Source: Falsiroseomonas sp046052145 (GTDB lineage Bacteria > Pseudomonadota > Alphaproteobacteria > Acetobacterales > Acetobacteraceae). From it: a stretch of 64,000 bases of DNA. Where the stretch lies: the NCBI GenBank assembly GCA_046052145.1, contig JBJOMW010000013.1:54425-118424 (forward strand). The letters are read 5' to 3'. The position numbers were made by a program, and so were the translations under genes. The notes beneath the pieces are model-generated. The model saw only the letters and a program-made list of their open reading frames with translations, did not search any database and was not told the DNA's origin. This document shows, piece after piece, positions 12,013 to 19,300 of the stretch (positions are counted from its first letter, which is position 1; every line of letters starts with the position of its first letter).

Positions 12013-13515
12013 ATGAGCCTCGCCCAGCGCCTCGATATCCGCCAATCGCAGTCGCTGGTGATGACGCCGCAGCTGCGGCAGGCCATCAAGCTGTTGCAAT
12101 CCTCGAACCTCGAAGTCACCGCCTTCGTCGAGGAGGAGCTGGAGCGCAACCCGCTGCTCGAGCGCGATGAGCGCCCCGAGCCGCGCACGGCGGCCGATGA
12201 ACGCGCGCCAGACGCCGCCCCGCCCGAGCATGCCGATGCCCACGCCGCCGCCACCTCGGGAGAGATGCCGGCCGAGGGCGCGGCGCCGCTCGATGCCGAC
12301 TGGGACAATGTCTATGACGCGGATGGCCCAGGGGTCACGCCTGGAGGCGGGCTCGGCAGCGGTGTCGGGCGCGGCGGGTCGGCCGGCTTCGACGACGACC
12401 TCTCCGGCATCGAGGAGATGGCCGATGCCCGCATCTCGCTCCGCGAGCATCTCGGCGAGCAGATCCGGCTGAGCTTCCACGACGCGAAGGAACGGCTGGT
12501 GGCCGCGCAGATGCTGGCCCTGGTCGATCCTGCCGGCCGGCTGACCGTGAGCGATGCCGCGATCGCCGGCGCGATGGGCTGCGCGGAGGCGATGGTCGCG
12601 GGCGTGCGGGTCCGGCTGCAGCGGCTCGATCCGGTCGGGATGTTCGCACGCGATCTGCGCGAATGCCTGGCCGTGCAGTTGGCGGAGCGCAACCGCTTCG
12701 ATCCCTGCATGGCGGCGCTGCTCGCGAACCTCGAGATGCTGGCGCGGCGCGACATGCGCGGGCTGATGGCGGCCTGCGGCGTGGACGCCGAGGATCTCGC
12801 CGAGATGATCGCCGAGCTGAAGCGGCTCGACCCCAAGCCCGGCGCCAACTGGGATGCGCCGCCACCGGCCACCATCGTCCCCGACGTGCTGATGCGCCGC
12901 ATCGAGAACGGCGAATGGGCGGTGGAGCTGAACCCGGAAACCCTGCCGCGCGTGCTGGTGAACCGCGGCTTCCATGCCCGCGCCGTGATCGGCACGCGAT
13001 CCCGCGACGACCGCGCCTTCCTGGCGGAAAAACTGCAAAGCGCGACCTGGCTCGTGAAATCGCTGGAACAGCGCGCCACCACCATCCTCAAGGTGGCAGC
13101 CGAGATCGTGCGCCGCCAGGACGGCTTCTTCCGCCACGGCGTCGCGCATCTGCGCCCGCTGATCCTGCGCGACGTGGCCGATGAGGTCTCTCTGCATGAG
13201 AGCACGATCAGCCGCGTGACCGCGAACAAGCACATCGCAACCCCGCGCGGCATCTTCGAACTGAAGTACTTCTTCACCACCGCCATCGCCGGCACCGCGG
13301 GCGGGGAAGCGCATTCGGCCGAAGCGATCCGCTTCCGCATCCGGGAGATGATCGCCGCCGAGCGCGCGGACGACATCCTCTCCGACGATGCGATCGTGGA
13401 GCGGTTGCGCAAGGAAGGTGTGGACATCGCGCGCAGAACGGTGGCGAAATACCGGGAAGCGCTGCGCATCCCCTCATCCGTGCAGCGCAAGCGGGAGAAG
13501 GCCGTCCCGGCCTGA
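12013..13515 (+). CDS. rpoN: RNA polymerase sigma-54 factor
   Basis: Alternative sigma factor (500 residues) that directs RNA polymerase to -24/-12 promoters and needs an AAA+ activator. Region I is the Gln/Leu-rich start LAQRLDIRQSQSLVMTPQL. Region II is an acidic, poorly conserved linker around residues 50-110. The core-binding domain follows, then the helix-turn-helix VSLHESTISRVTANK. The C-terminal RpoN box is ARRTVAKYREALRIPSS. It lies between lptB and hpf, the order usual in proteobacteria, although ptsN, a frequent neighbour, is absent here. There is no clear Shine-Dalgarno sequence, and the gap to lptB is 51 bases. Confidence 0.97.
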   Translation: MSLAQRLDIRQSQSLVMTPQLRQAIKLLQSSNLEVTAFVEEELERNPLLERDERPEPRTAADERAPDAAPPEHADAHAAATSGEMPAEGAAPLDADWDNVYDADGPGVTPGGGLGSGVGRGGSAGFDDDLSGIEEMADARISLREHLGEQIRLSFHDAKERLVAAQMLALVDPAGRLTVSDAAIAGAMGCAEAMVAGVRVRLQRLDPVGMFARDLRECLAVQLAERNRFDPCMAALLANLEMLARRDMRGLMAACGVDAEDLAEMIAELKRLDPKPGANWDAPPPATIVPDVLMRRIENGEWAVELNPETLPRVLVNRGFHARAVIGTRSRDDRAFLAEKLQSATWLVKSLEQRATTILKVAAEIVRRQDGFFRHGVAHLRPLILRDVADEVSLHESTISRVTANKHIATPRGIFELKYFFTTAIAGTAGGEAHSAEAIRFRIREMIAAERADDILSDDAIVERLRKEGVDIARRTVAKYREALRIPSSVQRKREKAVPA

Positions 13516-13591
13516 TCCGCGGCCGCGCCGCGCAAGCGTCCCGCCGCGCTCCCCGGGCCGGCCTTCCCATCAAGGAAGGAGCGGCCACCGC

Positions 13592-14197
13592 ATGCACATC
13601 ACCGTCGCAGGCAAGCAGGTTGATACGGGCGAGGCGCTGCAGACCCGGGTCCGGGAAGGGCTCGGCACCATCGCGCGCAAGTATTTCGACCATGCGCTCG
13701 AGGCGAACGTCACCTTCCGCCGCGACGGCAAGGGGCACGCCTTCGTCTGCGACATCAACCTCAAGGCCGGGCGCGACCTGTTCATGCGCGGCGAGGGCGA
13801 GGGCCCGGACGCGCATCGCGCCTTCGAGGAAGCGGCCGAGCATGTCGCCAAGCGGCTGCGCCGCTACCGCCGACGCGTGAACGACCATGCCAGGAGCCTG
13901 GCCGCCGAGCGCGACCGCCCGCGCGGCGAGCCTGCGCGCCAGGTCGTGCTGGCCCGCCCCGAGGAGGAGGACGAGGCCGACGCCGCCGAGGCCGCGCTGG
14001 CGAATGGCCAGGACAACCCTGCGGTCGTCGCCGAAGCCCAGGCGCTGATCGAGACGCTCTCGGTCAGCGAGGCGGTGATGCGCCTCGACCTGATGCAGTT
14101 GCAGGTCCTGATGTTCCGCAACCGCGCGAGCGGGGAGCTGAACGTCGTGCATCGCCGTGCCGACGGCCATGTCGGCTGGATCGATCCGGGCAGCTGA
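13592..14197 (+). CDS. hpf: Ribosome hibernation promoting factor, long form
   Basis: Binds the 30S subunit and drives dimerisation of idle 70S ribosomes into 100S particles in stationary phase. At 201 residues it is the long form: an N-terminal S30AE/RaiA domain (residues 1-100), a charged linker (EEEDEADAAEA), and a C-terminal dimerisation domain with SVSEAVMRLDLMQLQVLMF and the end HVGWIDPG. A strong AAGGAAGGAG ribosome binding site precedes ATG 13592. It follows rpoN after 76 bases, the conserved arrangement. Confidence 0.94.
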   Translation: MHITVAGKQVDTGEALQTRVREGLGTIARKYFDHALEANVTFRRDGKGHAFVCDINLKAGRDLFMRGEGEGPDAHRAFEEAAEHVAKRLRRYRRRVNDHARSLAAERDRPRGEPARQVVLARPEEEDEADAAEAALANGQDNPAVVAEAQALIETLSVSEAVMRLDLMQLQVLMFRNRASGELNVVHRRADGHVGWIDPGS

Positions 14198-14204
14198 CAG
14201 GCCC

Positions 14205-14229
14205 CGGCCGAGCCTTGGCCGCTCGGCCG
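14205..14229. terminator. Stem-loop between convergent hpf and DUF1150 genes
   Basis: A 9-base perfect stem CGGCCGAGC/GCTCGGCCG with a 7-base loop lies in the 48-base gap between the two convergent stops. There is no T-run on either strand, so it may act as a bidirectional mRNA 3' end or a factor-dependent terminator rather than a classical intrinsic one. Confidence 0.35.
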
Positions 14230-14245
14230 TCTGGCCCCCCGGGCC

Positions 14246-14497
14246 TCAATGCACCAGCGCGGGTTCCATCTCGTGCTGGCGGATCGCGGCGGCGGCGAGT
14301 TGCGCGCTCGGCGCCGCGCCGATCGGCGTGCCATCGGCGGCATGGATCGCAAAGGCCAGCGCGCCGTTCAGGATGACGGGGCGCAGATACGCCACCTCCT
14401 CCGCGCCAAGGCGTGCGAAATCCTGGACCGAGAGGCTGCGCAGCGTCGCCGCGCTGAGGAAAATCCGGCCCGTCTCGGCGCCGTCATGTTCGTTCAT
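14246..14497 (-). CDS. DUF1150 family protein
   Basis: A small 83-residue protein of the DUF1150 family, recognised from the pattern LSVQDFARLGAEEVAYLRPV followed by FAIHAADGTPIGAAP. No biochemical function is established. It is the second gene of a pair with the Hsp20 chaperone (62-base gap), an association common in alphaproteobacteria, which suggests a role in the heat or envelope stress response. A strong AAGGAGAG ribosome binding site precedes the ATG. No membrane segment or signal peptide is visible. Confidence 0.8.
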   Translation of the reverse strand: MNEHDGAETGRIFLSAATLRSLSVQDFARLGAEEVAYLRPVILNGALAFAIHAADGTPIGAAPSAQLAAAAIRQHEMEPALVH

Positions 14498-14558
14498 GAT
14501 ACTCTCCTTCCCGGCGCGTCCCGTCTGGGCCCGCGCCTGATCAAGGGGTACGGGATCG

Positions 14559-15038
14559 TCACCCCTCCTTGCGGCCGTCCATGATCGGCTCGGCCAAGCC
14601 GCCGACGACGGGACGCTGGGCGCCGTTGCCGCGGGCGGCGATCTTGATGGTCTTCACCCGCGCCTCCGGCAGCGGGCGGCGCAGATCCACATGCAGCAGC
14701 CCGTTATCGAGCCAGGCGCCCTCAACCTCGATGCCCTCGGCGAGGACGAAGGCGCGCTGGAACTGCCGCGCCGCGATGCCGCGATGGAGGAAGATCCGGC
14801 CCTCGCCGTCCTCCTTCTGGCGGCCGCGGATGACAAGCTGGTTGTCCTCCTGCGTGATCTGCAGATCGTCCATCGAGAAGCCCGCCACGGCCAGCGTGAT
14901 CCGCAGCCGCGTGTCGCCGGTCTGCTCGATGTTGTAGGGGGGGTAGCCGTCGGTGTTCTTCTGCACCCTGTCGAGCATCTGCTCGAGGTGGTCGAAGCCG
15001 AGGAAGAGCGGCGAGCCGAACAGAGAGGGGCGCGACAT
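14559..15038 (-). CDS. Small heat-shock protein, Hsp20/IbpA family
   Basis: A 159-residue ATP-independent holdase chaperone. It begins MSRPSLFGSPLFLGFDHLEQ, close to the IbpA N-terminus, with YPPYNIEQ entering the alpha-crystallin domain. The domain ends with the GAWLDNGLLHVDLRRPLPE block containing the strand GLLHVDL. The C-terminus lacks a neat IXI motif but has VKTIKIA. The start is set by AGGGAG 8 bases upstream of the ATG; the frame is open far upstream, which is read-through. It is read leftward with DUF1150 downstream and is divergent from def. Confidence 0.93.
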   Translation of the reverse strand: MSRPSLFGSPLFLGFDHLEQMLDRVQKNTDGYPPYNIEQTGDTRLRITLAVAGFSMDDLQITQEDNQLVIRGRQKEDGEGRIFLHRGIAARQFQRAFVLAEGIEVEGAWLDNGLLHVDLRRPLPEARVKTIKIAARGNGAQRPVVGGLAEPIMDGRKEG

Positions 15039-15139
15039 CCTATGCTCCCTTGGCCTCCCCTGCCCCATCCCGGTCGCGCCGGTGACGAGGTTGGTGGGCG
15101 AGGCGTGGACTGCAGGGCCCGAGGCACCCCGCGAGCCAG

Positions 15140-15168
15140 GATTTTGGCCGGTCGGCTGCCGGTTGCAA
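15140..15168 (-). promoter_or_regulatory. Candidate heat-shock (sigma-32) promoter for hsp20
   Basis: On the minus strand CTTGCAA (complement of 15162-15168) is followed after 15 bases by CCAAAAT (complement of 15140-15146). This loosely resembles the sigma-32 pattern CTTGAAA...CCCCATNT. It would leave an untranslated leader of about 100 bases before hsp20. The match is partial. Confidence 0.3.
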
Positions 15169-15215
15169 GGGGGGTGGTGCGGGGCTAGGTGTCCGGCTCC
15201 CCGGACCTGCGCGCG

Positions 15216-15740
15216 ATGACCGAAGCCGATCTCCTGCCGATCCTCTACGTCCCCGACACGCGGCTGCGCGCCAAGGCGAAGCCGGTGCAGCCGGCCGATC
15301 CGCGCATCCCGGCGCTGGCCGAGAAGATGCTGGCGACGATGTACAAGGCCCCCGGCATCGGCCTGGCCGCGCCGCAGGTGGGCGAGCTGCTGCGGCTTGT
15401 CGTCGTGGACATCCGCCCTGGCGACAAGCCCGAGCCGATTGTCATGGTGAACCCCGAGATCATCGGCGCCAGCAAGGAGCTGGCGACGCGCGAGGAAGGC
15501 TGCCTCTCGCTGCCCAACCAGTTCGCGGAGGTGACGCGGCCAGCGGTGGTCAAGGTCCGCTGGACCGACCTTGCAGGCGCGCGGCAGGAACGCGAGGCGG
15601 ATGGCCTGCTGTCCGCCTGTTTCCAGCATGAGCTGGATCACCTGGATGGCGTGCTGTTCGTGGACCACCTCTCCGCGCTTAAGCGCAACATGATCCTGCG
15701 CAAGCTCGCCAAGGAGCTGAAGGCCCAGCAGAGGGAATAG
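15216..15740 (+). CDS. def: Peptide deformylase
   Basis: Removes the N-formyl group from nascent proteins. All three motifs are intact: GIGLAAPQVG, EGCLSLP with the metal-binding Cys, and QHELDHLDG with the HExxH metal site. With ATG 15216 the protein has 174 residues, a usual length. An in-frame GTG at 15189 would add 9 residues and has a closer G-rich stretch, so the start is uncertain. It is followed by fmt and truA on the same strand, a functional set for formylation and deformylation. Confidence 0.95.
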   Translation: MTEADLLPILYVPDTRLRAKAKPVQPADPRIPALAEKMLATMYKAPGIGLAAPQVGELLRLVVVDIRPGDKPEPIVMVNPEIIGASKELATREEGCLSLPNQFAEVTRPAVVKVRWTDLAGARQEREADGLLSACFQHELDHLDGVLFVDHLSALKRNMILRKLAKELKAQQRE

Positions 15741-15770
15741 GAGTCTTCCTGATGCCCTCAGACGCCGGGC

Positions 15771-15844
15771 GGCCGCATCCGCGGCCTTGGCTTCGCGGCA
15801 CAGGCCGCGGGCCGCGTTCGCGGCCTCGGCCGCCTTCGGCGGCC
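15771..15844. repeat. Three tandem GC hairpins between def and fmt
   Basis: Three perfect inverted repeats follow each other in the 109-base def-fmt gap. They are GGCCGC/GCGGCC (15771-15786, loop 4), GGCCGCG/CGCGGCC (15810-15825, loop 2) and GGCCGCC/GGCGGCC (15828-15844, loop TTC). The last ends 5 bases before the fmt ATG, where a ribosome binding site would be expected and none is seen. Confidence 0.6.
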
Positions 15845-15849
15845 GCCTG

Positions 15850-16755
15850 ATGCGCCTCGCCTTCATGGGCAGCCCGGATTTCGCGGTGCCCGCGCTGCGC
15901 GCGCTGCATGCGGCGGGGCATGAGATCGCCTGCGTCTATGCGCAGCCGCCGCGCCCCGCCGGGCGCGGGCAGAAGGAAACCCCCTGCCCCGTGCATCGCG
16001 CCGCGCTTGAGCTCGGCCTGCCGGTGCGCACGCCCGCCCGCGTCAAGCGCGACGAAGCCGAGCACGCGGCCTTCGCGGCGCTCGACCTCGATGCGGCGGT
16101 GGTCGCGGCCTATGGGCTGATCCTGCCGAAGGCGATGCTGGATGCACCGCGGCGCGGCTGCCTCAACATCCACGCCTCGCTGCTGCCGCGCTGGCGCGGC
16201 GCGGGGCCGATCCAGGCGGCGATCCTGGCCGGCGACACCGAGACCGGCATCACCATCATGCGGATGGAAGAAGGGCTCGACACCGGCCCGATGCTGCTGC
16301 GTGAGGCGATCCCGATCGGCCCGCGCGCGACGACGCCCGAACTCCACGACGCGCTCGCCGCAATCGGCGGGCCGCTGATCCTGCGCGCACTCGCCGAAGA
16401 CCCGCCCGCCATCCCGCAGCCCGAGGCCGGCGTCACCTATGCGCCGAAGATCGCGAAGGAAGATGGGCGGCTCGACTGGAACGCCGAGGCCGCCGCGCTT
16501 GACCGGCGGATCCGTGCGCTCACCCCCTGGCCCGGCTGCTTCTTCCAGCACGGCGCGGAGGTGATCAGGGTGCTGAGCGCCGAACCGGCCGAGGGTGCCG
16601 GCGCACCGGGGACGGTGCTGGATGGCGCGCCCACCATCGCCTGCGGCACTGGCGCGCTGCGCCTGACGCGGCTGCAGCGCGCCGGCCGCGCACCGCTGCC
16701 GGCAGCGGAGTTCCTGCGCGGCTATGCGCTGCCGCCAGGAAGCCGGCTCACCTGA
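15850..16755 (+). CDS. fmt: Methionyl-tRNA formyltransferase
   Basis: Transfers a formyl group from 10-formyltetrahydrofolate to Met-tRNA for initiation. At 301 residues it has the N-terminal formyltransferase domain with FMGSPDFAVPAL, the catalytic region NIHASLLPRWRGAGPIQ (Asn, His) and AGDTETGITIMRMEEGLDTGPML. A smaller C-terminal OB-fold domain starts at LDWNAEAAALDRRIRALTPWPG. ATG 15850 is the only sensible start, since the frame upstream translates the hairpin region. There is no Shine-Dalgarno motif. Its stop overlaps the truA start by one base. Confidence 0.96.
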   Translation: MRLAFMGSPDFAVPALRALHAAGHEIACVYAQPPRPAGRGQKETPCPVHRAALELGLPVRTPARVKRDEAEHAAFAALDLDAAVVAAYGLILPKAMLDAPRRGCLNIHASLLPRWRGAGPIQAAILAGDTETGITIMRMEEGLDTGPMLLREAIPIGPRATTPELHDALAAIGGPLILRALAEDPPAIPQPEAGVTYAPKIAKEDGRLDWNAEAAALDRRIRALTPWPGCFFQHGAEVIRVLSAEPAEGAGAPGTVLDGAPTIACGTGALRLTRLQRAGRAPLPAAEFLRGYALPPGSRLT

Positions 16756-17519
16756 TGCCGCGCTACGCGCTGAAGCTCGAATATGACGGCACGCCCTTCG
16801 TCGGCTGGCAGCGCCAGCCAGAGGGGCTGCTCTCGATCCAGCAGGTGGTCGAGGAAGCGGCAGCCCCCCTCAATGGCGGCGAGGTCCCGCTGGTCACCGC
16901 CGCCGGGCGCACTGATGCGGGCGTGCATGCCGAAGGCCAGGTGGTGGACGTGATGCTGGCCGCCGACCTGCCCCCAGAACGCGTACGGGAGGCGATCAAC
17001 GCCCGCACCGCGCCCCACCCCGTCGTCGCCGTGGCCTGCGCGCGCGTGGCGGAGGATTGGTCCGCGCGCTTCACCTGCATCGGGCGCGGCTATCTCTATC
17101 GCATCGCCAACCGCCCCGCCCGCCCGGCGATCGAGGCCGGGCGGCTCTGGCATGTGAAGCGCCGGCTGGATGCGGCGGCGATGCACGAAGCGGCGCAGAT
17201 GCTGCTCGGCAAGCATGATTTCTCCGCCTTCCGGGCGGCGTCCTGCCAGGCAAAGTCGGCGCTGCGCACCCTGGATCGGCTGGATGTCGCGCGCTTTGGC
17301 CAGGAGGTGCTGATCACCGCGGAAGCCCGCAGCTTCCTGCATCACCAGGTCCGCAATTTGGTCGGCACGCTGGTCGAGGTCGGCTTCGGCCGCCGGCCGA
17401 TCACCTGGCCGCGGCAGCTGCTGGATGGGCGGGACCGCAGCAAATCCGGCCAGACCGCCCCGCCCGAGGGCCTGGTCTTCCGCTTCGCCCGCTACGCGCC
17501 GGAGCCCGATTGGGTGTGA
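16755..17519 (+). CDS. truA: tRNA pseudouridine(38-40) synthase
   Basis: Converts uridines 38-40 in the anticodon arm of tRNAs to pseudouridine. Length 254 residues. The N-terminal block YALKLEYDGTPFVGWQRQP, the catalytic aspartate in AAGRTDAGVHAEGQV, and the later block SFLHHQVRNLVGTLVEVG are all typical. It starts on the last base of the fmt stop codon (TGATG), so the genes are translationally coupled. It converges with the leftward Ldh2-type gene across a 148-base gap. Confidence 0.97.
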   Translation: MPRYALKLEYDGTPFVGWQRQPEGLLSIQQVVEEAAAPLNGGEVPLVTAAGRTDAGVHAEGQVVDVMLAADLPPERVREAINARTAPHPVVAVACARVAEDWSARFTCIGRGYLYRIANRPARPAIEAGRLWHVKRRLDAAAMHEAAQMLLGKHDFSAFRAASCQAKSALRTLDRLDVARFGQEVLITAEARSFLHHQVRNLVGTLVEVGFGRRPITWPRQLLDGRDRSKSGQTAPPEGLVFRFARYAPEPDWV

Positions 17520-17579
17520 GCGCGCGGCGCGATGCCGGCTTCGGACAAATTGCCCGGGGTGGAGCGGCTTGGCGGCGGC

Positions 17580-17628
17580 GAACGTAGTGGGAACAAATCG
17601 TTAAGGGAAGAATGTTCTCGTTGTGCCC
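17580..17628. promoter_or_regulatory. LexA/SOS-like boxes in a gap without a gene
   Basis: GAAC-N7-GAAC, the direct-repeat pattern of alphaproteobacterial LexA operators, occurs exactly at 17580-17594. A second near match, TGTTCTCGTTGTGCCC, lies at 17613-17628 (first half site exact, second degenerate). The surrounding gap lies between the 3' ends of truA and the Ldh2-type gene, so no known gene starts here. Function is inference. Confidence 0.3.
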
Positions 17629-17631
17629 CCC

Positions 17632-17651
17632 CTCGCCCCCCTTGGGGCGAG
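17632..17651. repeat. Palindromic repeat between convergent truA and Ldh2-type genes
   Basis: An 8-base stem CTCGCCCC/GGGGCGAG with a 4-base loop, followed by AGGGAG. It is a divergent member of the GGGAGAGGG repeat family seen at five other places in the window. Its position between two converging stops suggests it also serves as an mRNA 3' end. No T-run follows. Confidence 0.5.
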
Positions 17652-17667
17652 AGGGAGAATGGGGGGG

Positions 17668-18711
17668 TCAGGGAGGGGTGAGGCCGTAGCGGGCAGCGAG
17701 CTTGGCCAGCGCAGGGGGGATCGCCGGGTGCAGCGCGACGCCCTCGGCCAGCGCCTTGGCCCGGCGCGCCATCGCGCCATCCCCGGGCAGGCGCGCGGCG
17801 TCGAAGCCAGGCCGCGGCGGGTTCTCCCGCACGGCCTTCGCCATCCAGCCGCTCTCGGCCAGGAAGCGCTCCGCGCCCCCGAATTTTTGTGGGTCCAGCA
17901 CCAGCACGAAGACGCTGGCGCCCCAGCCCTTGGGCTCGGCGGCGCGGCCCACGCCAGACAAGCCGCTCGTCAAAGCCTCCACCAGCAGGCCCAGCGCGAA
18001 GCCCTTATGGCCGGCTTCCATGCCGCCCAGCGGCAGCAGCGTACCGGCGGGCTCGCCCCAGAAGGCGTTCGGGTCGTCGGTCGGGTTGCCCGCGCCATCC
18101 AGCAGCCATTGGCCCGGAAACCGCGTGCCCTCCGCCCGGCGGCGGCCGGTCATGCCATTCGTCGTGATGGACATGGACACGTCGAGGATCACCGGCCCGG
18201 CCGGCGTCGGCCAGGCGGCGGCCAGCGGGTTGGGCGTGATCACCCGCCGCGTCCCGCCCCAGGGCGCGACCGAGGCCGTGGCCGGGTCCGAGCAGGTCAG
18301 CACCAGCATCAGCCCCTTCGCCGCCACCGCCGGCCCATAGGCTGCCAATGCTGCGATATGGTGGCTCTGCGCTATGCTGACCGCGCCGAGCCCGAAGGCC
18401 TGCGCCGCCGTCTCGGCTTGCGCGATCGCGCGGCGCACCAGCCAGGGCCCGGGCAGCTTCCGCCCATCCCAGGCCTGCACGACCGGGGTCGAGGAGAGCA
18501 CCTCCGGCTCCCCAGTGCCGCGCATGTCGCCGGAGGCCGCCGCATCCAGATAGGGCGTCAGCAGGCCGAGGCCATGCGTGTCGTGGCCCATCAAATCGCC
18601 CTCGACCAGCACCTCGGCGACGTCGCGCGCCTTCGCCTCCTCCAGCCCCGCGGCGCGGCCGCAGGCTTCGGCGAAGCGCATCAGCGCCCTGGCATCGTGG
18701 CGCTCGGCCAT
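17668..18711 (-). CDS. Ldh2/MdhG-type NAD(P)-dependent 2-hydroxyacid dehydrogenase
   Basis: A 347-residue member of the Ldh2 family (malate, ureidoglycolate and L-sulfolactate dehydrogenases), which oxidise 2-hydroxy acids with NAD(P). It is recognised from EGDLMGHDTHGLGLLTPYLD near the N-terminus, then IAQSHHIAALAAYGPAVAAKG, PNPLAAAWPTPAGPVILDVS and GHKGFALGLLVEALTSGLSG. The substrate cannot be told from the sequence. ATG 18711 is chosen because GGGGGG lies 6 bases before it; ATG 18717 overlaps the upstream stop but leaves no room for a ribosome binding site. It is last in the leftward dapE-membrane protein-dehydrogenase run. Confidence 0.88.
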   Translation of the reverse strand: MAERHDARALMRFAEACGRAAGLEEAKARDVAEVLVEGDLMGHDTHGLGLLTPYLDAAASGDMRGTGEPEVLSSTPVVQAWDGRKLPGPWLVRRAIAQAETAAQAFGLGAVSIAQSHHIAALAAYGPAVAAKGLMLVLTCSDPATASVAPWGGTRRVITPNPLAAAWPTPAGPVILDVSMSITTNGMTGRRRAEGTRFPGQWLLDGAGNPTDDPNAFWGEPAGTLLPLGGMEAGHKGFALGLLVEALTSGLSGVGRAAEPKGWGASVFVLVLDPQKFGGAERFLAESGWMAKAVRENPPRPGFDAARLPGDGAMARRAKALAEGVALHPAIPPALAKLAARYGLTPP

Positions 18712-18713
18712 GT

Positions 18714-19295
18714 TCATCCCCCCGACAAATTGCGGATCAGCCCCGCCAGGAACAGGCCGAGTGCGAGATCCATCCCGACCAGCGCCGCCGCCCGGCCGCC
18801 ATCCACCCCCAGCGCATGCCGCGCGACAAACCATTCGAGCCAAAGCGCATAGGCAATGCCGAGCAGCGTCAGCACCTGCACCACGGATGGGGGCAGGCCG
18901 AGCGCGGCGGGCACGGTCAGCGCCAGCATCAGCGCGTATTGGACAATGTTGGTCCAGTTCCAGGCGGCGATGAAGCGCGGCCAGGCCGCCGCCTGCCCCC
19001 AAGCCTGGGCCAATGGCAGGGAGAGCAGCGCGAAGCCGGCCCAGGCGATCGCATAGGCCGTTGTCTCCGCGATCAGGGCGCGTAGCACGCCGCCCTCCGG
19101 CGCGCCGAAGCTCGCCCAGGCCAGGAAGCGGATGGCGAGCAGCGCGGGCAGGCAGATCAGCGCCGCCGCGAAGGACCGCCAGGCGCCTTCGGGCGTCGTC
19201 TCGACCAGTGCCACGCCCTGCGGCTTGGCGCGGGCGAACAGCAGCGCACTGGCAATCCCCGCCACGATCACGTCGCGCATCGAAGGCGGGGCCAT
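18714..19295 (-). CDS. Hypothetical multi-pass membrane protein
   Basis: A 193-residue protein I cannot assign to a characterised family. It has about four or five hydrophobic segments, for example AALICLPALLAIRFLAWASF, AYAIAWAGFALLSLPLA, IVQYALMLALTVPAALGL and VGMDLALGLFLAGLI, and no signal peptide or catalytic motif. It lies 5 bases after dapE and its stop overlaps or abuts the start of the dehydrogenase, so it is probably co-transcribed with both. Codon use and base composition match the neighbours, which supports a real gene. Confidence 0.75.
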   Translation of the reverse strand: MAPPSMRDVIVAGIASALLFARAKPQGVALVETTPEGAWRSFAAALICLPALLAIRFLAWASFGAPEGGVLRALIAETTAYAIAWAGFALLSLPLAQAWGQAAAWPRFIAAWNWTNIVQYALMLALTVPAALGLPPSVVQVLTLLGIAYALWLEWFVARHALGVDGGRAAALVGMDLALGLFLAGLIRNLSGG

Positions 19296-19300
19296 TCCAC

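Noticed and set aside
10903..13314. An 803-codon open frame on the minus strand over lptA, lptB and rpoN
   Set aside because: All three genes on the plus strand are certain; the antisense frame has only low-complexity composition.
17612..17689. A 25-codon frame starting ATG at 17612 downstream of the SOS-like box
   Set aside because: It runs through the palindromic repeat, has no ribosome binding site and no recognisable product.
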